Shown: positions 34,954-49,123, counted from the first letter of the stretch. The stretch: 64,000 nt of DNA from Malaya genurostris (GCF_030247185.1 NC_080572.1:7147007-7211006), one strand, 5' to 3'. A program made the numbers and translations. The notes: generated by a model from the letters alone, not told the origin.

Positions 34954-37074
34954 GGTTCCATGCCGTATAGCTTCATAAGGTTCTGTGGGTCCAATCACAA
35001 AAAAAAAACATTTTATTTACTTTTCAAAGTAACTTGTCTCAAGTTGTGTCCGTTGCTGAAGCGAAAAGATGGAAAGTTCGCGCCATGAATACTTAAATAG
35101 GCTCTCGCGTTTCATGCACAGCTCATGTTAGCTAGTTCTGTTGTATTTTCAGCTTCACATGGAATACGACAGTACCGCTTAGAGAACAGTGAACCGAGAA
35201 TTTTGTCGGTTGAAAACTCAAACACTCCTCAAGAGAAACATTTTTTCTCGTTTCGAACAGCCGCACCGCGTGCCGTCTCCATCAGAACCTGTCAGACAAT
35301 ACATACAGCAAATTGAAATCTAAGCAACCTTCGCACCATGTTCTCTTCGCATGTTTTAGACGCTACCTCACCATAACAAATACGCTTGGCTAGAACTTTC
35401 AATTTCTTCCAGCATCCAGTCACCGGCGCACTGTAAGTCTGAAAAAAAACCAGTGTGTAGACGAATAGACCGGTCCAGCCACGTTAGCACACACCGGCAT
35501 AATGCAACACCATTGAGAAGATTGACTAACGGGTCTTGCGGAGACCTCGTCGTTGGCGCGAGTGAGTGATACTTGCGGCTGATATGGTCCTATACTACAT
35601 GATCCATAAATAGCAAAGTGGTTGAATTTCCTGAAGTCGTGACTCGCGGGTTTGACTGAATGACTTGCGAGAATACTTGTCACCACCGGTATATCCTAGT
35701 GCTTGGATGATAGATCGCCGATCAGAAACCTTTCGGACAACAGATCACACTGTCAGCGGTTCGCTTTTCGGAATGATAGCTTGTATTTCAAGCTAGATGC
35801 CAGAAGAATGATTGGTGATTGGATGCTTTACGGTAGGAAATCGACGATCAAAATTGCGGAGGCGGAATCATTCTAACAAACAGCAGTTATGAGAAGGCTT
35901 GGCTAGCACCAGCGTGTTAAAATTTGAACACCTTGCCATTATTGATGCAGTAGAATGAAGCTTATTTGAATTATTCTGGTTTTTCGCCCGTAAATTGTAC
36001 ATTCGATTTAAGTTTTTACTACTAATGGTTATTAGTTTCGTTAGACTTCAATCTTTCTGATAATTTCAACATGACGCATCAGAAAGTTATGACTATGATT
36101 GTGGTTTCCGTTGAAACTATGGACATCGAAAATTCCAATTCTTTTTATGCTTAGAAAATTCTTGCCGATTTGTTACAAACATTCGTATTTTTTCCGATTG
36201 GTACACTGCCAAGCGAATTGTTAGCTTGCATTCTAGAATCACAATGCAAAGAGATTTTCAGCATCTCAGGAATCTTGTGTAGTTATTGTTTTTACACATT
36301 TACATTTTATTGCAGAATCTCGGCGAAAAAATGGTCGAGATTTGCATAGCCGAGTGCTTGGTTAGAGTCTCGGCAAAATGTAAAATTACTGAAAATTTCC
36401 GCAATCCTGGATTTGGTAACTGTCAATTGTTGCCGGGCTAGTCTGAAACAATTTTCCTATTTCTTTCTAGTTCTCCCCAACGTCTGCACCAGGAAATTAG
36501 CATACATATAATAGTATGTATGACGATTTACCGAAATATCAGAATATTATACAATACATCTTTATAGATGCACATATAATGAGCGTTGCGATTCACTTAC
36601 ATTCACTATTCAAAGCATGTAAAGATGTCATATCATTAACTTCACAGTTAACATTTAGCTAAATCTTACATCGCTACAGACGAAAAATTTATTTTGACAT
36701 TTTAATAGATGTAACTTTGTGTCATCAACAAAGAAATTACGGCATGCTTGAGTTTACGTCAAGCGTAAATTCCTTTTTTTTTTCTAAGAGTGTGTTTGAA
36801 GATAATAAGAGCCACATTTCACATTTTGAAGGCAATTTGTATGAAAACACTTTATTCGTAATACGAAGCACGTCCAGAGAGTAGGTGTACGTGTACACGT
36901 AAAGTAAGTGTGAGTGTATATGTGGCAGTGTTGCCAATATGTCGAAAAAGTATTCACTACAGCTGTGAGAGTATCAGAACACTTGCTTTTTGGACGTGTT
37001 TCCTATCAACATGTTTGATCTTCTTCTCATGATATCAGCCTGTACCTAGTAGTACTATCTACAAAGATAATGTT
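34954..37074. other. unrecognised stretch
   Basis: No gene recognised. Isolated promoter-like words (CTTAAATAGGC near 35091) are not followed by a recognisable exon. Confidence 0.35.
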
Positions 37075-38216
37075 CCTTAAGGAGCGGGTAGGGTCTAACA
37101 CTTTCGAAAAATCATTTATTATTTTCTTTATATTTTTTATAGTAGAACATTTGAAGCATTTTCTGTGAAATTTCAAGCCATTTGGAACGAAACTCTGGAA
37201 GTTATGGACCTTTAAATATGGCTATTTCATTCTGCGAAGAAGCAAGAGCTCGGCGCACAGGCCCAAGATTTCTACTTCGATTGACTTTAAAACTTGACAA
37301 AACATTCTTGAAATGTTTCGTTATAATAAGTTATAAAAGAAAAAATATGATCTTTTGAAAATGTTAGACCCTGCGGGCTCCCTGGAGTAATTGATTGTTT
37401 CCATTGATTTTATAGACAAAAACCTTTAAACGCGTTTTCCTCGAAAGCAGGTTTTGAACGTTTTCCTTTTCGTTGTTTGTTACTTTGGGGAGGTTTAACA
37501 GCTACAAAATGGCGGATTTTTTCGTGAAAAATCGTAGTTTTCACATTGAACAACCACCAAAAATTTAAAAAATAAAAAAAAATCAAACAGAAACGTTGGG
37601 GTCTAGAAAAACTTCTACTGTAACTCTGTTGCATTTATTTGTTCACTTCTGATTAGTCTGCACTGAGATACAGTGGACACCGCAAATCATGATTTTTAAG
37701 AAGCGTTCTCGAAAATACCTCTTCACCGACTTATTTCTCAATATTTTTCCACGAAAAAATCACAAAATGTTGTTCGAATGATGCTTTTTATTATGCAAAA
37801 CATTTGAATTTATTTTGTTGAACGATAATTCTGGAATAAGTTCGCAAAAATGATGATTTTTTTCATCGTTTAGACCAGGGGTTCCCAAAGTGGTCGATAT
37901 AGACCCCTTGGGGTCGATATCCTTTTTGCGGGGGTCGACGTAAACGAAAACTGACTATGGGGGTCGACGAGGTATAGAAATCGACTCCCTATTGTTTGAA
38001 ATATGTTGTTATTTGAAATATTCATGTTGAAAAAGTTGTGTTTATTTGACCATCCGCAGAAATTGGTAAGTATTTTGCATCAATATTAAAAAAGCAAAAA
38101 ATTGAATTTTCAAAGGAATTTTTTAATGGGGGTCTAAGGCCTAAGTTAATTTTAGTAAAGGGGTCCATGACCCAACATAGTTTGGGAACCCCTGGTTTAG
38201 ACCCTACCCCCCTTAA
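37075..38216. mobile_element. TTAA-flanked MITE (copy 2), interrupted by a hAT-type MITE
   Basis: Starts TTAAGGAGCGGGTAGGGTC and ends GACCCTACCCCCCTTAA, like the copy at 29990. The two copies align along most of their length once the nested element at 37876-38194 is removed. Confidence 0.85.
37876..38194. mobile_element. nested hAT-type MITE, 319 bp
   Basis: Ends CAGGGGTTCCCAAAGT and TTTGGGAACCCCTG, with the 8-bp duplication GTTTAGAC at 37868-37875 and 38195-38202. The duplicated bases belong to the terminal repeat of the host MITE, proving the order of insertion. Confidence 0.93.
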
Positions 38217-38447
38217 TGTCACTTTGCTGAAACTAACAGTTGATGCAATATCTACCCATTCATTACCCTCAACACCTCTGTGTCTCGGTATTCATTGTAT
38301 TATTACATTAATTGTTTCTGTTTGTTCCAAGAAATGTATATTTGATTTTTATTCACGTTGATTTTGAGTGTGGCATCGTCAGATCATTGGTAAATAAAAT
38401 TATAATTTGGTAAAAAATAAAATCATTCTGTAGATTCAGTTATGTGC

Positions 38448-39130
38448 AACCTATTTTAATCCACCTAGTGGTGTACTGATGCCTTTCTCATATTACTCAT
38501 AATATCATAAATATTACTGTGGAATCCGCAAAAAACAACTTTTCATTGAAAAGAAACAGGAAAATTTGTTCGAACATAACATAATCTCACAAAATCTACA
38601 AATACCCAGAAATTTCGTATGAAACTGTAAGACTTTTCCTAAAATTTTTTTAAAAAAACCTGTTTTAATCCACCTAGTGGTGTAATAATGCCTTTCTCAT
38701 ATCAATCATACTATTATATATAATGCTGTGGTATTCTTCAAAATAATTTTCTTCGATTCTTGAAGGAATAACCAGAATCGGTTTGTTTGACCGTCTACTG
38801 ATAAAAACTATCAATTGGAGAATATTTGAGGTCTATTTAAAAAACTTTTTACGGGTTTTCGCCCTTTTCAGTAATGGTATAAAATTTTTAACACACTTTA
38901 CAATATATTTTCCAATCCGGAAGTCGGATCAGGATGAAATTCAGGAATTACGTATGGGACTAGAATTTTGCACATTTTACCCCATAACTCAGGAATCAAT
39001 GGTCGGATCCAAAAAATATTCAGGAATTTTGTATGGGACTGCAAGACCTTTCATTTGAATCTAAGTTTGTGAAAATCGATTCAGCCATCTCCGAGAAAAG
39101 TTAGTGCAAAAAACGTTACATACACACATA

Positions 39131-39164
<34 letters not shown>

Positions 39165-39715
39165 GATTTTGCGTACTCGACGAACTGAGTCGAATGGTAT
39201 ATGATTCTCGGCCCTCCGGGCCTCGATTCAAAAGTCGGTTTTCACAGTGATTGCATAACCTTTCTATATGAGAAAGGCAAAAACGATTTGGCCATCATAA
39301 AGAAAGGTGAAAAGTGCAGTTTTGTACTATTATTTCCAATACTTCTGAAATTCGGATTTCTAGGGCCGGAATAGCCGAAGTTGGTTCGTATGGCAAGCAA
39401 CAAATATAACTTACAAATTACAACGGTTTTGACCCAATTAAAAAGAATTCAGATCGTTTCAGATGGCGGTAAATTTTTTACCACTCCACAGCTTTATGTG
39501 GGACTATGAGACCTTTAATTTGAACCTAAGTTTGTGAAAATCGATTACGCTATATCTGAGGAAAGTAGGTAATTCGAAATTGAAACTCAAAAAGTAAGAT
39601 ACACTTATCACCTCGTAATTCCGGAACCGGAAATCGGATGAATTTGAAATTCTGAAAAGTTTAGTTCGGTTTTCACAGTAATTGCATAGCCTTTCTATAT
39701 GAGGAAGGCAAAAAA
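38448..39715 (+). mobile_element. high-copy mosquito repeat with ATGAGAAAGGC ends (plus orientation)
   Basis: Begins TTTTAATCCACCTAGTGGTG and ATGCCTTTCTCATAT, once at 38450 and again at 38663; ends GTGATTGCATAACCTTTCTA and ATGAGAAAGGC at about 39285 and again near 39710, so two copies are overlapped or nested. It includes (CA)n at 39138-39163. The opposite-strand copy is at 55355-56478. Confidence 0.7.
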
Positions 39716-40097
39716 AAATTAGCTATGTTAAAGGTGTAGTGCTTACACTACAGAGTTTTTTTTCGAATTCAAGTTCCAGTTTCAAAAGTGATGGGTTAGT
39801 CCCATAATCACAATAGAACTCTAATATTTTTAAAACTGAAAACTTAAAACCACCTTGGTCTGCAAATACCGGCCTTGCTGTATCAAATATTCATTTGACT
39901 GTTTTTAAAATTCAGCCTCATAAAAAAATCTACAACTTTGATAATCAACAGAACGAAGCATGTATGTATTTTTAATACTTATTTTTTAAACCTCGTCTTT
40001 AACCTAAATATGGTCGTTCGCCGGGGTAACGTGTATGTAGCTTTCATAAGAAATATTTAATTTATGGACAAATCGACAAACCTGGCTTCCATGCTTA
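39716..40097. other. unrecognised stretch
   Basis: AT-rich; nothing recognised. Confidence 0.4.
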
Positions 40098-40298
40098 CAC
40101 AGATAAAAATATTTTGTGAATTTACATTTATTTTCATGCATATATTTGGAGCAGGCAATTGAATGGAAAGTTACATTACAAAACTAAGCGGTTTGTAAAT
40201 ATACAGTCTTGTTCAATGAAAATTTTCGTTTCAACTGATGTCTTTTTCATAGTACTATCGGTTTACATGTCGTGTAAGTTTCATATTTCCTTTTTGTG
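40098..40298 (-). mobile_element. TA-flanked MITE, CACAGA ends (copy 1)
   Basis: CACAGATAAAAATATTTTG to GTTTCATATTTCCTTTTTGTG with TA on both sides. Same family as 55599-55849 (opposite orientation) and 63826 to window end. Confidence 0.8.
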
Positions 40299-40496
40299 TA
40301 CATACACCTCAAGCTAGACCCTGTTTCCACTATGATTTTCCCATTGGTTTTCAGAATGCTGCCTCCATTGTGTTTCGGATGGCCTGAGTAATAAATTCTC
40401 ACTCGACTGCACGTTTTCGAGTATTCGACCAATCATTGGCATTGAATGTTTGCTCTCTTTATGAATGTATTAGCCACGTTACGCCATTTTATTAAA

Positions 40497-40711
40497 AAGC
40501 CGAGCAAAGTCTTGGCATTTACATTCCTCTTGTGGAATTTGGCCCCTCTTTTTCAACAGACTTCACTGCCGACTCTTAGCTTACAGAATCATTGCATGGC
40601 TAGTACTACGATCCTGCTGACACTATGAATCTTTCCAGGTCGAGGCTCGAACATATGACAACTGGCTTGAAAGACCAGCGTCGTATGCATTGAACCACCA
40701 ATCCTGGCCAA
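40497..40711 (-). mobile_element. Feilai-like tRNA-derived SINE
   Basis: On the minus strand: a box-A-like TGGTGGTTCAATGCATA, a box B GTTCGAGCCTCGACC, then GTAGTACTAGCCATGCAATG, TGAAGTCTGTTGAAA and GGCCAAATTCCACAAGAGG, as in the Feilai SINEs of Aedes. RNA polymerase III would transcribe it, and copying depends on a partner LINE. The family name is from memory of its sequence. Confidence 0.75.
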
Positions 40712-41049
40712 TTTTTACTCGTTAGAATAATGGACGATGTAAAGTGAAGTAGGCCTTTCTATTGATTTCAATTGAGTAAATCCGAAAAATTCTAAATGTT
40801 TGATTATCACTTTGGATATAACTAAAAGTTCGAGACGAATTTATCGATAAAGCAAAAGGAACAGACGAATTGACAATTCTGTTCGCTTTTTGCCTTTCCA
40901 CATAGAATTGTATGCATGCATGTATGTAACATTTGTTTACACTCAATGGTCTCAGAGATGACGAAATCACTTTTCTTGAATTAACAATCAAATGAAAAGT
41001 TTTGTGATCCCATGATATGTCTTTCGGTTCCTGAATTACAGGGTCATAC

Positions 41050-41230
41050 GTACCCGGGATGGCGCTTCAGAGTATGAGCTGCTAGTCTAGCAAGCCCGAT
41101 AGCTTATATTCGAGTCCTGACTTGAAAGGATTCTTAGGGTTAGTAGGATTAAAGTACTCATGCAATAGTCCCAGATACTTGCGAGTCAATTGCGAAGGCT
41201 GTTGAAACAGAAGATCAAGTTCTGTTTTTA
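41050..41230 (+). mobile_element. diverged Feilai-like SINE
   Basis: GATGGCGCTTCAGAGTATGAG, box B TTCGAGTCCTGA, then AGGATTAAAGTACTCATGCA and GCGAAGGCTGTTGAAACAGA; same order as in the copy at 40497 but more changed. Confidence 0.6.
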
Positions 41231-41716
41231 TGTGCAAAAATACAACTTTCCTTAGAGATTACTAAGCTGTTTTTACAAACTTATATTTTAATGAAAGATG
41301 CTCAAGATATTATCAAGAATCAGAACTAATTGGCTCAAGTGGCACTTTTCCCTAGTTATTTGTGCCTTACCGTGGCATCATTTTCCTGTGGAAGGAAAAA
41401 AGGAACATGGAAGGGAATTGCGAAGTGAGTGAAGTAGGAAAACCGCACAAAATAAAAAGAAACAAATCGTTCAGCATCCTCGAAAGGACGCTGAACGATC
41501 AGCAGGTGCCAAAATGCACATTTAATGAAACCTCCAACCCCCGAGAAGATTTAGAAGTTTTACACAAATGACACCATTCTGCATTCCCGAAAGATCGCAG
41601 AACGACTCGCAGTATTATTCGGCACCCCAAAAGGGATGTCAAACAATCTGGTAAAACCTTTAAGGTCAATACAGAAAGGATTCATTCACTCCATGATGAA
41701 CGATGGACCCCTGTGA

Positions 41717-41953
41717 CTATAACTCCTTACAACATTGGGTGATAAATGATAGAATATCTTTCAACTTCAGTTCCGCATATACAGATTCAACCATGTAAGG
41801 TGAACCAAAAACCCGGATACGTAGTTGCGTCAACGCGAGACAGTTACATATCAGATGATGCCCGTAATCGCATTCACACAAAGCACATGAAGAACGCTGA
41901 ATAGTACCCATGTGATAGTTGAGTTTGCAATGTCCAGTCCGAGCTCTTACCAA
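41717..41953 (-). pseudogene. non-LTR retrotransposon RNase H / C-terminal fragment
   Basis: RARTGHCKLNYHMGTIQ, CALCECDYG and HHLICNCLALTQLR match the C-terminal Cys/His region after RNase H in I/R1/LOA-type elements (TGH..LN.H...C..C.....H.L..C). Only about 75 residues survive, and no 3' tail was identified. It has no promoter or start of its own. Confidence 0.65.
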
Positions 41954-42221
41954 AATATTTTAGGAAACATCTCCTAAAATCATAATAAATAGTAGATATG
42001 AAAGAAATTCATCTTGCAGCAGCATCTAGCATACTTCAAAGCTCGAAGAGACCTTGAGACTTATACATACAAATCACTCGATCCTTCATTTACAGTCGCG
42101 TCAATTTTTAAATGTATCTATAATATATCATATCAGACTGATTTTCATGAACTGGTCATGTTTCCTCAAAGAGAACGCTGTGACATTTTCTCTTAAACAA
42201 AAACACATGCTCACATATATG

Positions 42222-42314
42222 TTACCATTTTTAGCACTTTAATGACTGCCACTCGACTCAATTCAAATTGATAATTGTGTCGAGTGGTAGACATTAAAGT
42301 GCTAAAAATTGTAA
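42222..42314. repeat. isolated near-perfect hairpin, about 35-bp arms
   Basis: TTTTTAGCACTTTAATG and CCACTCGAC pair with GTCGAGTGG and CATTAAAGTGCTAAAAA across a 22-bp loop, with about three mismatches. Size fits a microRNA precursor or a minimal MITE. No expression evidence is available. Confidence 0.6.
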
Positions 42315-42929
42315 TTTCACAATTTCTAGAACGAGAGCGCTTCAACGCTTCAGAAAAAGTTCCTATGCCAAATTTATGTTGAATCGGACATGGTTAAGGT
42401 TAAAGGGATTTTATATGACGATAAATTATCACAAGGTGTACGTAAAATTATATTGAAAAAATTTATGTCATGTTTGATATCTCTGAAATACACGAAATTT
42501 TTTGGTTTTCAAAATAACACCACCGGGCAGCTCACTTCACAATGTCCGATTTAGTTCGAATTTTTCATATCGACCTTCTGAGGTGCTAAATGTTTCAGCA
42601 CCTTTGTGAAATTCGGTGATCACCCATTTCTAATACGTTGCATTGACACCCTAGTAGCTAAAGTCGGTTTTTGGAGAGATCTGTACGATCTTTCTAGACG
42701 ATAAATTTCTTGAGTGTATCAACAATTGACTCATCGATAGCTTTGGGCGCCTTACTGACATCGGAATGTTCGTCACAAAAACTCGTACGGTTGATGATGA
42801 GTGGTTGACGATTTTAACATCGAAATATGACATGATATGATCTTCTCAATAGACTGCTCGGTAGCGCGTCGGCAGATTGTAACGATAATTGCATGTGGTC
42901 TGTACTATAGTCACCTTAATCAAACAATG

Positions 42930-43290
42930 TTCATAGGTATGTGTATGCTTATTAGGGCACCAATTGATCTACGATAGTTTTCATCGGCCGCATCATCGAC
43001 AAATGATCGGCTGGTTCAACGATTGCTCAGCTGGTGGCCGTGTGCGCTCCACCGATTACGACCTTTGTTTGGAGGGGGCCTTGCACTTTGTGGTGATTCC
43101 CCATCACACCAACGTGGTCTAGGCGAGATGCGCGGTCGAGATGACAAAGAAAAGTGCAGATGGCCAATGTGAAGGACTGGCGAATGAACCCGGAATCGTT
43201 CGCGTAGCGCTATTGTTGCGAGTCTCGCTCTGACGGTGCGAGTGTCGTCAGATATGATGGACGGAACCGTTCGGATAAATTCTGAGAAAT
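42930..43290. other. GC-richer single-copy island without an ORF
   Basis: Contrasts with the AT-rich surroundings and shows no repeat. Could be a promoter/5' UTR or non-coding exon; no coding frame of note. Confidence 0.3.
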
Positions 43291-43441
43291 TAACATTCAG
43301 TGTATAATAATGATTAAGTGTGATCTACATTAACACTGCTACCAATTCTACATCTGCAAATTCTACCGTGCAAATTTTAGCGTAAAAAGAATCATATTCT
43401 AAATAAGGACAATTCGAGAAGTTATGTGTTACAATGCCATT

Positions 43442-43630
<189 letters not shown>

Positions 43631-43639
43631 GCCAAGGCC

Positions 43640-44733
<1,094 letters not shown>

Positions 44734-45529
44734 TGGTTAATGTTTTTCACTATTTCACTCTCTTAGCGTTTCTTGGTCGTAGAAAATAAATGTTATATCG
44801 TTTATATCTCCCTTACAATGCCTTCACTTTCACGTACGACATAAAACATGCAACTGATGATCAAATTACAATACAATTTAAATTGGCAAGGATATATGAA
44901 CTGGTGACAAAATTATATCATTGCTGACGAATCGCTTTTTTAAAAAATCACGAGAAGGGACGCGGACGAAGTGAGCTCAGCATCAGCATGATTCAAAATT
45001 TTCAAAAAATCTAGCTTAAAAACGAAATTTTTGAAATGTATAAAACGAAATTTTCAGAAAAAAATATAAAAAGAAAAAATGTGCCCTCTATCTACAAACC
45101 ATGAAAACCGCTAAAAACTTATACATTTTCCAAAACATAACTTGAACTTTTTTACTAGAAATTATTGCACTAAAATGCACTTTTTACTAGAAATTATTGA
45201 CATTTCTAGACCAAGTATTTAATTTTTCAAAAAAAAAACAGTCTTCCGAAAAATCGAAAAAAAGTCTTTTGATCCACCGCAACATGGAAATGGTTAACCT
45301 AATAAAGTACCAAATATTATGATTTTCTGAGAGGTCGTATAATTTTTTCTCATCGAATTGCTGTAGGGGATAGATGACAATTAGTGCGCAACTGAGATTT
45401 TTTTAAATATTACCAATGTAATATTCCTTTATTCAAGATCGTACACACGTCTATGGAAACTTCAAACCTTACTCTATAATAACCTCAAAAGATCGATTTA
45501 AATAATTATATTGCTTACGAGCATGGATG

Positions 45530-45720
45530 CCACAAAATGATATTCTTTTTGTTTCAATTTTAGAGGTTTTAACCTAAAAGTCATTCGCTTCTTCGGGTCA
45601 GGAAAACTTTCTGACCCTGTGTGCGAGGTTTGGAATCGAACCCAGGCGGGCTGCGTAAATGTCATCGACTTACATTCCGATTGACGTTTATGTCTACATA
45701 CACCACTGTTTTTTTCAAAG
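45530..45720 (-). mobile_element. tRNA-derived SINE-like element
   Basis: On the minus strand GCCTGGGTTCGATTCCAAAC contains a perfect pol III box B; GGTCAGAAAGTTTTCCTGACC forms a small hairpin, and GGTTAAAACCTCTAAAATTG with GAAACAAAAAGAATA forms the tail. The A box is unclear. Confidence 0.6.
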
Positions 45721-46178
45721 ATTGTTTTCAATTCACAATTTTACTCGAAGTGACTAATTTTACTGAAAAGTGATAACAGGAAATATGGTTCGATACTGTA
45801 AATATTGTTTCTTGAAACAGCAAATCAAGATATTTGTTATTTCCCAATGAGTTAGTTTGTTTCAATATTTTTCAAATTTTGACTGTTCACTAACTGTTAC
45901 CGTGAACTGGCCTAGTTTCAAAAAATGACATTATGATTTCTAATCACGATTATAATTTGAAATTTGATGCAACATTTAAACAAAAAATAAGATAACTTTG
46001 TTTTGGTCTAAAAAATGCTACCAAACCAAGAAATACGTGATTCGTTAGGATATAAACGATGTAAGAATGTAATATTTATTTTCTACGACCAAGAAATTTC
46101 AACCGTACATATATATTTAGAGCGAGGGCACCAGGACATCAGGGTATCTGAGGAACTTATGGAATGGTGCATATGGCA

Positions 46179-48178
46179 CTGCACAGTGGTTCAAAAGCGC
46201 AATTTCACGCTCTTAATTGATAACTCATAGGATCGTGGTTTTGAGGTACAGTATCTTCAGAAAAGTTGCTCAGAATGATAGACGCCATCTTTTGGCAAAT
46301 TTTGTTTATGTGATTAATCCCCCTAAAAGTGAGATAAAAATTTTATTTTAGCTCAGGGCTAACATAGGGGCTAAGTTACTTCGACAAAGTTGTGCAGAAA
46401 ATTATTTCCAACAAATTTGCTGAAGGTACTATTCCCGTAACTTGAGTTTAATTCAAGATATAATGTATTTTCTGAAAAGGGTTTCCAAAAACCAGTTTTT
46501 GTAAGAAAACATATATATTTTCAATTTATATGAGTTTTTCATGTTATACAAAGTTTTTCATCTTTAAAAACTACACAACTTTCTCGAACATACTATGCTT
46601 CTATCATTCCAGTTTAATCAAATAGAGCAATTTTTCATGTTTTTTTACATAAAATTCTAACTTGTCTATTATCAAAAGGCGAAGGAATGTGCAGATGAGA
46701 CTACTTACATATTAAACTACTTCAAAAGAGCTTTCATAGCGTGGTTGAATTACTCGTCTGCAGGCGAGATATGTTCTTTTCAAATATCCTTGTTCTTGAC
46801 ATTTGCAATGATAAGGTTTATTGTATTTCAGATCAGATTTCAGTATATATTCATTACTATGGGTACTTGCCACAAAATATTATTTTTTTGTGCACATTGA
46901 AGTCTATAAATTTAGTAATTGTTTTGTCACGACTTTTGAAAAAGTCATCATCAAATCGAACTAAGTTATGTCATCTTCTGGTAGAGAAAAGTATGATCAA
47001 AACTCATTTTTTTATTTATTAGTATTTATTTTATAATAGCTGACAATGTTCTTAACCAGCTAAAAGATTCTTAGCATCGTTCGACAGATTCTTCTTGGGC
47101 TGTTTTGGCCATTTAAGAATATTTGTAACCAAAGGATCCAATGAAACTAATTACCAATTCGTGGAATCCCGATTCGTAAGTGATCAAGATTGCTCGTGTG
47201 TATAATACCCCCGACATCTGTATAAAAGAAAAATCTTAATCATTATGAACAGTACAATATAGCAAGCGTTTATCGATCTCCACTTTAATTGATGAATAGA
47301 GGATATTTATCCGCAAAGCTTTTCTATATAAAAAAATGACATAACGTAATTCGACATGATAATAACCTTTTTTCAAAGTCGTGCCTTCTTATCACACTTT
47401 TAAAAAACGTCTGTAATTATTACTGAACTTTTCTATTTGTAGACTTCGATGTCCATAAAAACCTTTTATTATGAGAGTTTCCATGGTAACGAATATATAC
47501 TGAACTCTGATCTGATATACAATAAACTTTATCATTGCAAATGTCAAGGACAAGGATATTTGAAAAAAACATATCTCGCCTGCAGACGATCGCAGACGAG
47601 TAATTCAACCACGCTATGAAAGCTCTTTTGAAGTAGTTTAATATGTAAGTAGTCTCATCTGCACATTCCTTCGCCTTTTGATAATAGACAAGTTAGAATT
47701 TTATGTAAAAAAACATGAAAAATTGCTCTATTTGATTAAACTGGAATGATAGAAGCATAGTATGTTCGAGAAAGTTGTGTAGTTTTTAAAGATGAAAAAC
47801 TTTGTATAACATGAAAAACTCATATAAATTGAAAATATATATGTTTTCTTACAAAAACTGGTTTTTGGAAACCCTTTTCAGAAAATACATTATATCTTGA
47901 ATTAAACTCAAGTTACGGGAATAGTACCTTCAGCAAACTTATTGGAAATAATTTTCTGCACAACTTTGTCGAAGTAACTTAGCCCTTATGTTGGCCCTGA
48001 GCTAAAATAAAATTTTTATCTCACTTTTAGGGGGATTAATCACATAAACAAAATTTGCCAAAAGATGGCGTCTATCATTCTGAGCAACTTTTCTGAAGAT
48101 ACTGTACCTCAAAAACCACGATCCTATGAGTTATCAATTAAGAGCGTGAAATTGCGCTTTTGAACCACTGTGCACTGT
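46179..48178. mobile_element. 2-kb foldback element with about 800-bp inverted arms
   Basis: TGCACAGTGGTTCAAAAGCG near 46181 and its inverse near 48175 start arms that match, with few differences, inward to about 47000 and 47430. The centre is about 400 bp. Arms carry no transposase frame; the short open frames in both are mirror images. Superfamily not assigned. Confidence 0.85.
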
Positions 48179-48235
48179 AATGAATTATTTCATCGTATAT
48201 CATATTGTATCATATTATATTATGTTATATAATAT

Positions 48236-48405
48236 TGTATTATATTATATTATATTATATTATATTATATTATATTATATTATATTATATTATATTATAT
48301 TATATTATATTATATTATATTATATTATATTATATTATATTATATTATATTATATTATATTATATTATATTATATTATATTATATTATATTATATGATAT
48401 TATAT
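48236..48405. repeat. (ATATT)n pentanucleotide array
   Basis: About 30 copies of TATAT/ATATT, filling the space between the foldback element and the next inverted-repeat element. Confidence 0.95.
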
Positions 48406-49123
48406 AGTGTGTTCGGTTACAGGCACCCTTTTATTTTAAGCTCATAACTTCTGACTAGGTGCACATTATGCGGACATATATACATCAATGGAAGTCCCAA
48501 GCTAACAACTGATTAAGAAACTAAGTTGATTAATTTGATTGAAAAAAAAATTATTATCAATTTAGTAAAGCGATCAATTTTGGCCATTTCAAAAAAGGTG
48601 TTCGGTTACCGGCACCCCTAGAAATTTAACTAAAAAGGGAAAAATATAAGTAAAGACTGCAGTTATTCAAAGAAAAAACAGAATTTTTTCCTTTTCAGAA
48701 GCGTTTTGGACGAAAGTCTTCACTGTATGATTGGTGACTTTGCCTTGAATCTCTTGGTCTATGATTTGGAAGGTGGGCGCTTTGGTGTTGATTTGGCCGG
48801 TTTTCCACGTTAAATTTTGATAGCATCCGATATTAAATCACGAGATAGATCGATTTCACATCATAAATATTCAATCCTCTCACCTTTCCGATTGATGCTC
48901 TTCAATCTATGATACTATAAAAAAGTCAGAAAAAACTTTTGTGTTGATTTTCACTCAATTAAAATTTGTTTTGAACGCAGAAAAAGTACAAGCGTCTGTT
49001 TGCTTCGGCACTTGGCACAAAATGAACGTGCTGCTATTACACACACATGACATTTGTCTTAATGACGCTATCTGCTTTCTGTCAAAAGTTACGGTGGGGT
49101 GCCGAGCCGACAACCGAACACCT
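48406..49123. mobile_element. inverted-repeat element with GTGTTCGGTT ends
   Basis: Left GTGTTCGGTTACAGGCACCC and right GGGTGCCGAGCCGACAACCG with AACACC are imperfect inverted ends; GTGTTCGGTTACCGGCACCC also occurs internally at 48600. No target duplication was resolved. Confidence 0.55.

Noticed and set aside
46741..47608. Frames on both strands sharing RRDMFFSNILVLDICNDKVY
   Set aside because: Mirror images in the arms of the foldback element, not genes; no family recognised.
48180..48447. YYIIL-repeat frames
   Set aside because: Artefact of the ATATT array.
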